From Candidatus Borrarchaeum weybense (GTDB taxonomy: Archaea > Asgardarchaeota > Sifarchaeia > Borrarchaeales > Borrarchaeaceae): DNA of 51,724 nucleotides. Positions 6,939 to 13,841 of this stretch are shown piece after piece. Both the position numbers and the translations under genes were made by a program. Every line of letters begins with the position of its first letter. Positions within the stretch are counted from its first letter, which is position 1. The notes below the pieces were generated by a model. It saw only the letters and a list, made by a program, of their open reading frames with translations. It was not told where the DNA came from and ran no database searches. The stretch spans positions 1 through 51,724 of the forward strand of contig JAHQJS010000001.1 in the NCBI GenBank assembly GCA_019057385.1. The letters are read 5' to 3'.

Positions 6939-7240
6939 AACACTGGGTATTTTGTTTATGCCACTGGTGTAATTTCAAACGCTTGTTGAAGAGACTATGG
7001 AAGAAACGCTGTACCATACACTTTTTGATTATTAAAAGGCCTAAGTTATCCTGCTCCAGAGATTGTCGATACTATGGTTCAGGGCGGGGAATATGTCGGT
7101 TCACTGGTCGGCTTGTAAACGAAAGTCGAGCTTCGGAGTGTGAACTGCGAGAACCTCCGTATCCCATTCCAGAAGTTGTTGATGCTGAGTATCTTAAAAA
7201 AGCTGAAGAAGAAGGAAGAATAAGAATTGTGAGGTATTGA
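6935..7240 (+). CDS. cysteine-rich hypothetical protein, 101 aa
   Basis: Strong site AGGAGGAGACG before ATG 6935. The basic N-terminus has C-x2-C-H-x2-C spacing (CLCHWCNFK). A second cluster (CSRDCRYYGSGRGICRFTG) followed by C suggests another metal site. The C-terminus is acidic and helical (AEYLKKAEEEG). Role unknown. Confidence 0.55.
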   Translation: MKHWVFCLCHWCNFKRLLKRLWKKRCTIHFLIIKRPKLSCSRDCRYYGSGRGICRFTGRLVNESRASECELREPPYPIPEVVDAEYLKKAEEEGRIRIVRY

Positions 7241-7382
7241 ATGCGCACTCTTCTGGGATGATAAGCGAGTGGAGCCACCCAAGTCATTTTCGCTTCTGGT
7301 TGATCAAACACGTGAGCAGTTGTACGATGACTGGAACCAGAATACAAACAAATTTGGTACTATAAAAGAGGAGGAGCAATGA
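7236..7382 (+). CDS. small hypothetical protein without a normal start codon
   Basis: The frame opens after TGA 7230-7232 and reads through well-formed residues (ECALFWDDKRVEPPKSFSLL, then VDQTREQLYDDWNQN) to TGA 7380-7382, overlapping the next ATG. The only upstream start-like codon is ATT 7236 behind GAGGT; GTG at 7266 is another option. Amino-acid quality supports coding, but the start is an inference. Confidence 0.4.
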   Translation: MECALFWDDKRVEPPKSFSLLVDQTREQLYDDWNQNTNKFGTIKEEEQ

Positions 7383-7555
7383 CAATATTAATATTTATTC
7401 TCGTATATTGCCTTGGAATGGCCTTCACCTGGAAGACGATATTGGATGCGGCACATCATGCAAACTCGCCTTGCCTCTCAGCGGTATCTTGTCTTATCCT
7501 TTCCATTCTTTGGCCAATAACAATATGGCTTATATTATGCAAAGCTTCAGTATAA
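7379..7555 (+). CDS. small two-span membrane protein, 58 aa
   Basis: ATG 7379 follows AGAGGAGGAGCA, the best site in the area. Two hydrophobic segments are visible (TILIFILVYCLGMAFTW and AVSCLILSILWPITIWLILC) with a short loop between them. This reading excludes the overlapping +1 frame. Possibly a holin-like or accessory inner-membrane peptide, but there is no specific evidence for lysis. Confidence 0.6.
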   Translation: MTILIFILVYCLGMAFTWKTILDAAHHANSPCLSAVSCLILSILWPITIWLILCKASV

Positions 7556-7564
7556 GGATGACTA

Positions 7565-8062
7565 ATGAACATAGACTTGAAAGACTATACCACTTTGATT
7601 ACAGAGTACGCGATAGTTGCTCTAAAGAAAGTAAAAAAGCCAACAACATATAATCTGGAGGATTTGTTTAATGAAGGTGTAATAGTTTTCCTTCATGCGA
7701 GAAATGATTACAATCCAGATAGTGAAGCTTCTTTCAAAACATATTTGATAAGACGTCTTGTAGGACATTTCGCAACGCTCGCCAAGAAAACCTGGAAGAA
7801 CCGAGAATGCCGCTATGTTGACCAGAGAACAGCTACAAAAGAGGATTTTGGAGATCCATTCGAAAGAACACACTGCTCCCTCATCCTCCAAGAATTCACC
7901 GAAGAGGAGCTAAACTACATCGAAGCTTTGTTGTCCATAGCCGGTGAAAAGAAAAGATATCGAAGAAGAGCAGCCAGGGAAAAGATGAAGATTAAATACA
8001 CTCGGGAGGTAAAAATAAGGAATAGCATCCATAGCAAAATGGAAAAGTTGAATATTTTATAG
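7565..8062 (+). CDS. sigma70-like RNA polymerase sigma factor
   Basis: Residues ~28-75 read LEDLFNEGVIVFLHARNDYN, then a FKTYLIRRLVGHF segment, matching sigma region 2 (E/D-D-L-x-x-E-G, then Y-x-P, then F-x-T-Y-x-x-x-x-I). The C-terminal ~60 residues (EEELNYIEALLSIAGEKK, then a very basic helix) are where region 4 would sit, but the helix-turn-helix is poorly conserved. At 165 aa it is a minimal sigma. It would redirect host RNA polymerase to phage promoters. A strong repeated-type promoter lies directly downstream. Region 2 call fairly sure; activity inferred. Confidence 0.65.
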   Translation: MNIDLKDYTTLITEYAIVALKKVKKPTTYNLEDLFNEGVIVFLHARNDYNPDSEASFKTYLIRRLVGHFATLAKKTWKNRECRYVDQRTATKEDFGDPFERTHCSLILQEFTEEELNYIEALLSIAGEKKRYRRRAAREKMKIKYTREVKIRNSIHSKMEKLNIL

Positions 8063-8081
8063 AAAATTCATGATTTTTTTC

Positions 8082-8110
8082 TTGGAATTTCCTTCAAAAT
8101 ACCTTATAAT
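8082..8110 (+). promoter_or_regulatory. promoter of the repeated phage type
   Basis: TTGGAA (8082-8087), a 17-base spacer and TATAAT (8105-8110), followed by TTATATATAA. Upstream lies TTCATGATTTTTTT, part of an AT-rich palindrome. The same layout recurs at 11922 and 17262. It drives the 8143 gene and probably the operon behind it. Confidence 0.75.
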
Positions 8111-8142
8111 TTATATATAAAGGTTAATTGGAGGAATTGGAA

Positions 8143-9075
8143 ATGAGTAGAGATGATTGCCATAGTCCAGCGAATATGGATCCAGCAGATTACAAATATG
8201 TTGGATGGCTTTATCAAGGAAGAAGCGAGTACATTTGGGAGAGCATAAATCTCAGGATTGACAGAGATTTTATTGACCCAGACAAAATACTACGCAGCAA
8301 ACGCCTATTCGATGGCAATTATAAAGCAAAGCGAACCTGCGACTGCTGCGGTGCTGTTTTTGCCTGGGGTTCGGTATATCGACACACACCTTCGAATACA
8401 ATAGTAGTAGTCGGACACATCTGCGCTCGGAAGTTCAACCTGCTCAACAAAGCTGCCTTGATTAGAGTACAAGTTGAAAGGGCAGCTGAAGCAGCAAGAA
8501 AGAGAGCGAAGATTAGAAAAGCTGCTGAAGAGTGGCTTAGTACACATCCTGATTTGGTAGAATTGCTCGGAGACGAAGCAGAGCCAGAGCATCAGATTCT
8601 GAAAAGTTTGAAAAACAACCTTTGGAATTGGGGCAACCTTACAGAACCACAAGCAGCATTAGCCTACAAATTGAAGCAGCAGGAAGAGAGAAGAGAGGAA
8701 ATGAAAGAGCAGTGGGCGGAGGAAGCAAAGAATGCGGAAGATGTACCTACTGGCTCAGGAATTGAAATTACCGGCGTGATACTTAGCGTCAAAACTAAAG
8801 ATGGCCGATATGGCATTGAGTATAAGATGTTAGTCAAGGATGATAGAGGATTCAAAGTTTGGGGCACGCATCCTACTAGTTTATGGGATGGTGGATCAGA
8901 AGGATATAGAGGCCGGAGAGTCAGATTTATTGCTAACGTTCAAAGAAGTAAAGATGATTCAAAATTTGGATTTTTCAAGAGGCCGAGAAAAGCTGAGTAT
9001 ATCGAAGAGGTAAAAGCGTTCTCGGCTGGTACGAAGGCGACTTATTTGAAGATGCTGGCCGTTTCAAATATATAG
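8143..9075 (+). CDS. zinc-binding protein with a C-terminal OB-like domain, 310 aa
   Basis: ATG 8143 is preferred because GGAGG stands eight bases upstream; an in-frame TTG at 8128 would overlap that site. Residues ~67-100 hold CDCCGAVF...H...GHICARKF, a probable zinc site. A long charged helical region follows (~100-205). The C-terminus has ITGVILSVKTKDGRYGIEYK and GRRVRFIANVQRS, like an OB-fold used in nucleic-acid binding. It is the first gene after a strong promoter. No precise family; a DNA or RNA metabolism role is an inference. Confidence 0.7.
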   Translation: MSRDDCHSPANMDPADYKYVGWLYQGRSEYIWESINLRIDRDFIDPDKILRSKRLFDGNYKAKRTCDCCGAVFAWGSVYRHTPSNTIVVVGHICARKFNLLNKAALIRVQVERAAEAARKRAKIRKAAEEWLSTHPDLVELLGDEAEPEHQILKSLKNNLWNWGNLTEPQAALAYKLKQQEERREEMKEQWAEEAKNAEDVPTGSGIEITGVILSVKTKDGRYGIEYKMLVKDDRGFKVWGTHPTSLWDGGSEGYRGRRVRFIANVQRSKDDSKFGFFKRPRKAEYIEEVKAFSAGTKATYLKMLAVSNI

Positions 9076-9098
9076 TCAAGGAACAGGGATGCTTTTGG

Positions 9099-9215
9099 TT
9101 GAAAGACGTGACAACACATCGCAAAATTCCTTGTTATGAGACCGTTGATTGGGCAATTCAAAAGATAGGGAATGTATTGGTCAATCCAGATTTAATACTC
9201 AAAATGAAATGGTAA
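9099..9215 (+). CDS. small candidate protein ahead of the ligase
   Basis: A frame overlapping the end of the 8143 gene reads through coherent residues (WYEGDLFEDAGRFKYIV, then IPCYETVDWAIQKIGN) and stops at TAA 9213-9215, three bases before the ligase ATG. The only normal start inside it is TTG 9099, giving 38 aa. A longer form would need a non-canonical start or a frameshift out of the 8143 gene. Confidence 0.3.
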   Translation: MKDVTTHRKIPCYETVDWAIQKIGNVLVNPDLILKMKW

Positions 9216-9217
9216 AA

Positions 9218-10174
9218 ATGAAAGAAATAGAACGTCCAAAATTTAAAGACTATACTAATCAACCAGTGAATTTCCTCCAACCAAAACTGGATGGTCATTT
9301 CACTATGATTAAGAAAACTGCAGGTTCTTATATCTGCACAACTAAAAACGACATAGACATCACAGATAAGTTGCTCAAGATAAGCCATATAAAGCAAGAG
9401 TTGGATAGCTTACCTGATGATAGCTGTGTCATGGCCGAGCGGCATAGCCCTGGCGTTCCTGCTTCCAGTGTTCCAACATTACTCAACGACGCAGATGAGA
9501 GAATGATGCTTACAGTTTTCGCTGCTCCTATACTGCATGGCGTAGATTTTTCAGATACAGATCTCGGATTTGTAATGTTAAAGGTGAAGCAACTTGGATT
9601 AAGTGTCGCTGCAGTTACAAAAGTTAGAACCGAATTTGTGGATGAAAAAGGCAAGCAGGCGTTGCTTGAACTGGCTATACAAAACAAATGGGAAGGATGG
9701 GTTTTAAAAGAGTCACATATGTCGGGCTGGTATAAGTTAAAGCCTGTAAAGACCATTGACGGCTTCGTAATCAATACTTACAAGTCAACCAGTGATAGTT
9801 TCAAAGGTGGATTGAAATGTATTCGTATTGGAGTGTGGAATGAGGATGGCTCAATTCGTGATCTTGGAACCGCAGGGAATGGGTTCAAGAAGCCGTATCG
9901 TTTGCAATTCATGTCAGAGGAACGAATAGCCGAAGCGCGTAAAGAATTCCTTAACACAACTAAACTAAAGGATGAAAAATTAGAGGAAGAACTTGCGATA
10001 TATGATTTACCTCGACTTGAATTTGATTCATTACTAAATAAAGTTTGTGAAATCGCGTATGATAGCATTCCGGTTAAAGGTGGAAAATTACGATTTCCAC
10101 GTTTCATCAGATGGCGGGATGATAAAGATATAAATGATTGCACGATAGACCAGTTGGGAGAGGAATATGAATGA
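9218..10174 (+). CDS. ATP-dependent DNA ligase
   Basis: From ATG 9218 the protein is 318 aa. Motif I is PKLDG with K23 as the AMP-accepting lysine. The ERHSPG segment fits motif III, WEGWVLKE fits motif IV and WYKLKP fits motif V. The C-terminal OB domain contains GLKCIRIGVWNEDG and ends with FPRFIRWRDDK, like motif VI. It seals nicks in dsDNA using ATP. ATG 9209 and TTG 9149 are other starts; none has a strong site. The stop overlaps the radical SAM gene by eight bases. Family call firm. Confidence 0.88.
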   Translation: MKEIERPKFKDYTNQPVNFLQPKLDGHFTMIKKTAGSYICTTKNDIDITDKLLKISHIKQELDSLPDDSCVMAERHSPGVPASSVPTLLNDADERMMLTVFAAPILHGVDFSDTDLGFVMLKVKQLGLSVAAVTKVRTEFVDEKGKQALLELAIQNKWEGWVLKESHMSGWYKLKPVKTIDGFVINTYKSTSDSFKGGLKCIRIGVWNEDGSIRDLGTAGNGFKKPYRLQFMSEERIAEARKEFLNTTKLKDEKLEEELAIYDLPRLEFDSLLNKVCEIAYDSIPVKGGKLRFPRFIRWRDDKDINDCTIDQLGEEYE

Positions 10175-10985
10175 TAGCGTGTTTAATGTAGTCGTTACAA
10201 ATGAATGTAACGCGAGTTGTCCTTACTGTATATCCGAGCAAACTCCGGAAGTTTGCAAGGATTATTCCGAGTTTAATTTTTGCAAATTCTATAAGGCGAT
10301 TCAGTATGCTGAAAGATCCGGGATTTTAACTTGCAAGTTGACCGGAAAGAGAGGAGATCCTCTCTGCTGTGATAAGGAGGCCTTCCAGATAATCATGAGC
10401 TATGTTCGAGAAAGGTTTCCAATTCTTGAGCTTCAAACCAACGGAACCTTGCTTAATGAGGAAAAAGTTAAATGGTTAAAAGGAACAGGAATAAACTTAA
10501 TTGCTATATCCTGTGTGCATTACGAGGAAAGCAAGAACACGGATCTTTACGGACTTCATTATCCAAATCTAATTGAAGTAGTAGATCTTCTTCATAAATA
10601 TGGTTTATCTGTTCGCTTAAGCTGTACTCTTATCAAAGGCTATATTGATGACCATTTCAAGATTGATGAATTCTTAGAATACTTCAAAGGTAGCAACATT
10701 GAGCAATTCAGTTTCATTCCGGTAGGGCACAATGGTGATAATATCTATGCCCAATGGGCGAAGCAGCGAGAAGTTCGCAAACATATTGTCTACAATAATA
10801 TTAAAGCAAATGGAACACTTTTGCGGAAAACTCCTTATGGCGGCCTCATTTATGATTATGAGGGCAAGAATGTTTATATAGCTGATTGTCTCAGTGGAAC
10901 GGTAGAAGGAATACGCAGTCTTATCTTTTATCCAGATGGTCACTTAAGATACAGCTGGACTAAACCTGGAGCAATTATATTCTGA
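10167..10985 (+). CDS. radical SAM enzyme next to a QueC-like gene
   Basis: CNASCPYC (C14, C18, C21) is the C-x3-C-x2-C [4Fe-4S] motif that cleaves S-adenosylmethionine. KLTGKRGDPL stands where G-G-E-P is usual, and LELQTNGTLL matches the beta-strand N-G motif. No extra C-terminal Fe-S cluster is obvious. The partner gene ten bases downstream is QueC-like, so a role in making a 7-deazaguanine is possible, but the sequence is not clearly QueE. Substrate unknown. Confidence 0.8.
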   Translation: MNDSVFNVVVTNECNASCPYCISEQTPEVCKDYSEFNFCKFYKAIQYAERSGILTCKLTGKRGDPLCCDKEAFQIIMSYVRERFPILELQTNGTLLNEEKVKWLKGTGINLIAISCVHYEESKNTDLYGLHYPNLIEVVDLLHKYGLSVRLSCTLIKGYIDDHFKIDEFLEYFKGSNIEQFSFIPVGHNGDNIYAQWAKQREVRKHIVYNNIKANGTLLRKTPYGGLIYDYEGKNVYIADCLSGTVEGIRSLIFYPDGHLRYSWTKPGAIIF

Positions 10986-10994
10986 GGTAGCGGA

Positions 10995-11630
10995 ATGAAA
11001 GTAATTCAACTAATGAGTGGAGGAATGGATTCAGTTGGTCAGGCATTGCTTCTCAAAGCGGAAGGCCATCTGATCCAACCACTATATGTTAAGTTCAGAA
11101 TAGGTGGAGGAAAGCAAGCTAAAGAGATTGCTGCGGTTACCAAGATATCAAGTATTGTTGGATTTCCTAAACCTATAATTGTAACGCATCGAATAAGAAA
11201 AGAAGAATATGCTACAAGAGATCAAAAGTTAGTGCAGATTGCCGGAACAGTTGCTAGGCAAATAGAATTTGAAGCAGTTGCAATCGCCACCTCATACTAT
11301 CCAGATGAAGAGCCAGTTGCTAACATTGATTGGGCAGATTTGAATCCGGAAAACCTTGAAGAAGCTGCCGGGATGAAAGTTATTACATTGGAGATGCATA
11401 AAGCTGCGCTACTTCAAAAGCTCAGCCCAGAAAATCGAGAATTGTTATTCAACACGACGAGCTGCCAAATGTGGTGGAAGGATGAGTGTGGAAGATGCTA
11501 TCGTTGTGCCGAAAGGCATGCCGCATTCATCTCTCTATTGGGATATGACAAGACACGATATATGCATGATCCAAAGCAGGCGAAGAAATGGGAATTCATG
11601 ATTAAACAAGAATCGAAGGTTTTGATATGA
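10995..11630 (+). CDS. queC: QueC-like 7-cyano-7-deazaguanine synthase
   Basis: The N-terminus QLMSGGMDSVG (residues 5-15) is the PP-loop S-G-G-x-D-S of ATP pyrophosphatases. The C-terminus has the QueC zinc set C157, C165, C168, C171 (CQMWWKDECGRCYRCAER). QueC converts CDG to preQ0 with ATP and ammonia in the queuosine and archaeosine routes; phages use it for 7-deazaguanine in DNA. At 211 aa it is near the family length. The middle is divergent, so a related PP-loop enzyme is not excluded. Other pathway genes (FolE, QueD) are not in the window. Confidence 0.7.
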   Translation: MKVIQLMSGGMDSVGQALLLKAEGHLIQPLYVKFRIGGGKQAKEIAAVTKISSIVGFPKPIIVTHRIRKEEYATRDQKLVQIAGTVARQIEFEAVAIATSYYPDEEPVANIDWADLNPENLEEAAGMKVITLEMHKAALLQKLSPENRELLFNTTSCQMWWKDECGRCYRCAERHAAFISLLGYDKTRYMHDPKQAKKWEFMIKQESKVLI

Positions 11631-11725
11631 GAATTCCAAGAATCAACCCAAGCGATTTTACATGGCAGTTGTGGAAAGGTGCCAGTTTATTAGATTTGGG
11701 TTTGAAAACTCGATGTGCTGATTAA
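11627..11725 (+). CDS. very small hypothetical protein, 32 aa
   Basis: Starts at the ATG overlapping the queC-like stop (ATGA) and encodes MRIPRINPSDFTWQLWKGAS followed by a short helix. Coupled translation is likely. No function can be suggested. Confidence 0.45.
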   Translation: MRIPRINPSDFTWQLWKGASLLDLGLKTRCAD

Positions 11726-11907
11726 TAGACAACAAAGAGATATTGAGGAAGTATGCTATTGGATATTGCAAGGCTGATGAGGTACCTTGTAGACCTAAAC
11801 CAGATTGCTATGCAGTTATGTTTTTTAAGCCAGAGGATGAGGAGGATGAAGAAGTCCATTTTTGGACGCATTTAATGGATTTTGAATTTAATCAAATATT
11901 CAAATAA
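11725..11907 (+). CDS. acidic small protein, probable ATA or TTG start
   Basis: Well-formed frame of ~60 residues (EILRKYAIGYCKADEVPC, then RPKPDCYAVMFFKPEDEEDE) ending at TAA 11905. ATG is absent. ATA 11725 overlaps the previous stop exactly where a TAATG overlap is usual, and TTG 11743 is the other choice. The DEEDE stretch recalls the frame at 4.9 kb. The content resembles small conserved phage proteins. Start uncertain. Confidence 0.5.
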   Translation: MDNKEILRKYAIGYCKADEVPCRPKPDCYAVMFFKPEDEEDEEVHFWTHLMDFEFNQIFK

Positions 11908-11921
11908 TTTTCATTTTTTAC

Positions 11922-11950
11922 TTGTAAAACCCTTCAAAATATATTATACT
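11922..11950 (+). promoter_or_regulatory. promoter of the repeated phage type
   Basis: TTGTAA (11922-11927), a 17-base spacer and TATACT (11945-11950), followed by TTATATATAA. The spacing and downstream AT block are the same as at 8082 and 17262, and CCTTCAAAATA is shared with the 8.1-kb promoter. It drives the 11988 gene. Confidence 0.72.
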
Positions 11951-11987
11951 TTATATATAAGAGGTTATTTTTTTGAAGGAGTTAGAA

Positions 11988-12212
11988 ATGCATAGTACAC
12001 AAATTGACAAAATGCCAGGTTTAATCCCGATAGATGCAGTTAAGAATCTTGGGTGGCACAAAGTCTTCTTCAATAAAGTTACCGAAGGAGGTGGCGATTC
12101 TAATTGTATAATAGAATCAGATGATGGTGTTCGCTACGCTTGTAATCATTTTGGTACTGGCTTCGAGATTAGGTATCAACTACCTGCCACTGCAACTATT
12201 GTTAAGGAATGA
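11988..12212 (+). CDS. small hypothetical protein, 74 aa
   Basis: ATG 11988 stands seven bases after AAGGAG, directly behind a promoter. The protein is mostly beta (GWHKVFFNKVTEGGGDSNCI, then RYACNHFGTGFEIRYQL). Its stop overlaps the next gene's ATG. No family recognised. Confidence 0.65.
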   Translation: MHSTQIDKMPGLIPIDAVKNLGWHKVFFNKVTEGGGDSNCIIESDDGVRYACNHFGTGFEIRYQLPATATIVKE

Positions 12213-12633
12213 AAATGGAAGCAGGATTTACCGGAACACAAAATGGCATGACCCTCAAGCAAAAGCTCATGCTTGTGGATGTTCTTGATGGGCTACGCGT
12301 TACGAAGCTTCATCATGGAGATTGTATAGGAGCTGATGAAGAAGCTCATATATTAGCTCGTTACATCTTCAAGATGGATGTTGTCGTTCATCCTCCGGAT
12401 AATGATAGCAAAAGAGCTTTTTGCAAAGGAGCAGTTGAGGTTAGAGATGCAAAACCCTATCTGGAAAGGAATGATGATATAGCTGAAGAGGGTGAAGTTC
12501 TCATTGCTGCTCCAAAAGAGTATGTGGAAATTCAAAGGTCTGGAACTTGGGCTACTATCCGATACGCCAGAAAAAAAGGAAAACAATTATTATTATTTAT
12601 CCGGATGGAACCGCTAAGGTTGAGGAGAATTAA
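12209..12633 (+). CDS. SLOG-type nucleotide-binding protein, apparently frameshifted
   Basis: Frame 0 encodes a Rossmann-like SLOG/DUF2493-type protein: FTGTQNGMT, LHHGDCIGADEEAH, VVHPPDND and RSGTWATIRYARKK. After codon AAA 12575-12577 the family's expected ending is found only in the -1 frame, which reads RKTIIIIYPDGTAKVEEN and stops at TAA 12631-12633. The switch falls on seven A bases (12571-12577). In frame 0 the translation runs instead into the next small gene. Either programmed -1 slippage, a mutation, or one missing A. SLOG proteins bind nucleotide ligands; the ligand here is unknown. Confidence 0.7.
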
Positions 12634-12634
12634 G

Positions 12635-12715
12635 ATGGCGATACGAGTATATCATATAGAAAATGGAACGAAATTGCATATTGATATTCTCGGTGAGCCA
12701 GGCGAAAAGATGTGA
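12635..12715 (+). CDS. very small protein, 26 aa
   Basis: ATG 12635 follows GAGGAG by five bases and starts one base after the -1 frame stop of the SLOG gene. It encodes MAIRVYHIENGTKLHIDILG plus a few residues and stops at TGA overlapping the GTG of the next frame. It may be real or the first part of a frameshifted fusion with the next gene. Confidence 0.35.
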   Translation: MAIRVYHIENGTKLHIDILGEPGEKM

Positions 12716-12885
12716 CACTAACCACAAATGGCGATTCGATTATCATAAGCATCTTGGAAAATAAGAATGAGTATGCAGAGCGAGTTACTGTTAGTCAGGA
12801 AAGTTTGATTCGTGCAGTTCAGTTAATCTCAGCTTTTCAGAAAACTAAAGCACTCGAGTTAATATTCAAAAATCAAAAGGGATAG
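12712..12885 (+). CDS. small hypothetical protein, 57 aa
   Basis: GTG 12712 overlaps the previous stop (GTGA). The protein begins with beta strands (TLTTNGDSIIISILENKN) and ends in a helix (SLIRAVQLISAF). Together with the preceding 26 residues it could form one beta-rich domain like that of the 4462 gene, which would require a frame change between them. Function unknown. Confidence 0.5.
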   Translation: MTLTTNGDSIIISILENKNEYAERVTVSQESLIRAVQLISAFQKTKALELIFKNQKG

Positions 12886-13038
12886 ATGGAATCACAAAAA
12901 GTAAAAGTTCAACGTAGGGATAAGGTATCATCCAGTTGGATCTCAGATTGGTACAAGAGGCAAGAACAACTGAAGAGATTAGTTGAGGCGTATGAAAATC
13001 ATGAGATGCATCCAGAGAGGATAAATTACTTAGCTTAG
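12886..13038 (+). CDS. small basic helical protein, 50 aa
   Basis: ATG follows the previous TAG with no gap, and AAAAGGGATAG serves as the site. Charged, mostly helical product (SSWISDWYKRQEQLKRLVEA). Function unknown. Confidence 0.5.
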   Translation: MESQKVKVQRRDKVSSSWISDWYKRQEQLKRLVEAYENHEMHPERINYLA

Positions 13039-13048
13039 AAAGGATAAA

Positions 13049-13243
13049 ATGGAAGATATAGTAGTAGAAGAGGTAATAACCAAATACTGGTTGGAGCACT
13101 ACGCCACTGAACATTGCACTCTTTGCGGGAACCATGGTAAAATAGATACAACAGGACTCAAGACACCCGCAGGTCACGAAGTAGGTAGAGTAAACTACTG
13201 TATCTGCCCGAATGGCCAAGCATTAAGGAAAGTAGGTAAGTGA
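13049..13243 (+). CDS. small zinc-binding protein, 64 aa
   Basis: ATG follows GAAAGGATAAA. A CTLCGNHGKIDTTG segment, a conserved H and YCICPNG give a C-x2-C ... C-x-C zinc arrangement. The C-x2-C-G-x-x-G-x-I-D core also occurs in the 1687 product. Likely a structural or nucleic-acid-binding zinc protein. Confidence 0.65.
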   Translation: MEDIVVEEVITKYWLEHYATEHCTLCGNHGKIDTTGLKTPAGHEVGRVNYCICPNGQALRKVGK

Positions 13244-13246
13244 GCA

Positions 13247-13504
13247 ATGGACGGTAGAAGAATAGTAAAATCAGATGGAGTTTTTCCATATAGGCTTCGA
13301 GAAGGTATGAGGCGTCAAATTATAAATATGTTTATGAATAGTGGTAGAAGCTTTCACAGTTCAAGAGCGCAAACTTTAGGAGTTATAATCGAACACTGTA
13401 TCAAAAACAACATCGATTTCATTTTGAAAGGCCATCCGGATAAAGGATATTACATAACAAGTGATAATTTGATACAAGTTGCAGAACTTCTTGATAAAAA
13501 ATAA
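13247..13504 (+). CDS. hypothetical protein, 85 aa
   Basis: Starts four bases after the previous stop. It encodes MDGRRIVKSDGVFPYRLREG and a helix-rich remainder ending YYITSDNLIQVAELLDKK. No family. The site is weak (AAGTGAGCA). Confidence 0.55.
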   Translation: MDGRRIVKSDGVFPYRLREGMRRQIINMFMNSGRSFHSSRAQTLGVIIEHCIKNNIDFILKGHPDKGYYITSDNLIQVAELLDKK

Positions 13505-13519
13505 ATCCAGGAGAGAAAG

Positions 13520-13840
13520 ATGAAAACCAAACCGAAACCAACTAAAGGTTTGCAAGAGATTAATGTTTTCCAATTCGAGAGGGGAAATCAGGGAGCAGCT
13601 TCCTTGATGGGAACAATCAAGCGTATTGTGCACAAGGCATCCGCAGTATATCCTGAACGAGATGGTTGTGCTCAAAGTCCGCTTCGCTCCCGCTCATATT
13701 TTTGGATCACATTGTTCCGCAAGAGTAGACAGAAATGGCCTGTGTACTATCAAGAAGAAGATCCAGAAAGAAAGTGGCTAACTCCTGGATGGCATTTGTG
13801 CTTGCCATCGGATGTTAACATCAGCACACTTTGGAGGTAA
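13520..13840 (+). CDS. hypothetical protein, 106 aa
   Basis: ATG 13520 follows CCAGGAGAGAAAG. Basic N-terminus (KTKPKPTKG), a middle with SRSYFWITLFRKSRQKWPVY and a W-rich ending (KWLTPGWHLCLPSD). Stops two bases before RtcB, so it is probably co-translated with it. Function unknown. Confidence 0.55.
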   Translation: MKTKPKPTKGLQEINVFQFERGNQGAASLMGTIKRIVHKASAVYPERDGCAQSPLRSRSYFWITLFRKSRQKWPVYYQEEDPERKWLTPGWHLCLPSDVNISTLWR

Positions 13841-13841
13841 A

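Noticed and set aside
12635..12715. Frame-0 extension of the SLOG gene as one 168-aa protein
   Set aside because: The residues after 12577 in frame 0 (LLLFIRMEPLRLRR) do not fit the family, while the -1 frame does, and a new binding site precedes 12635.
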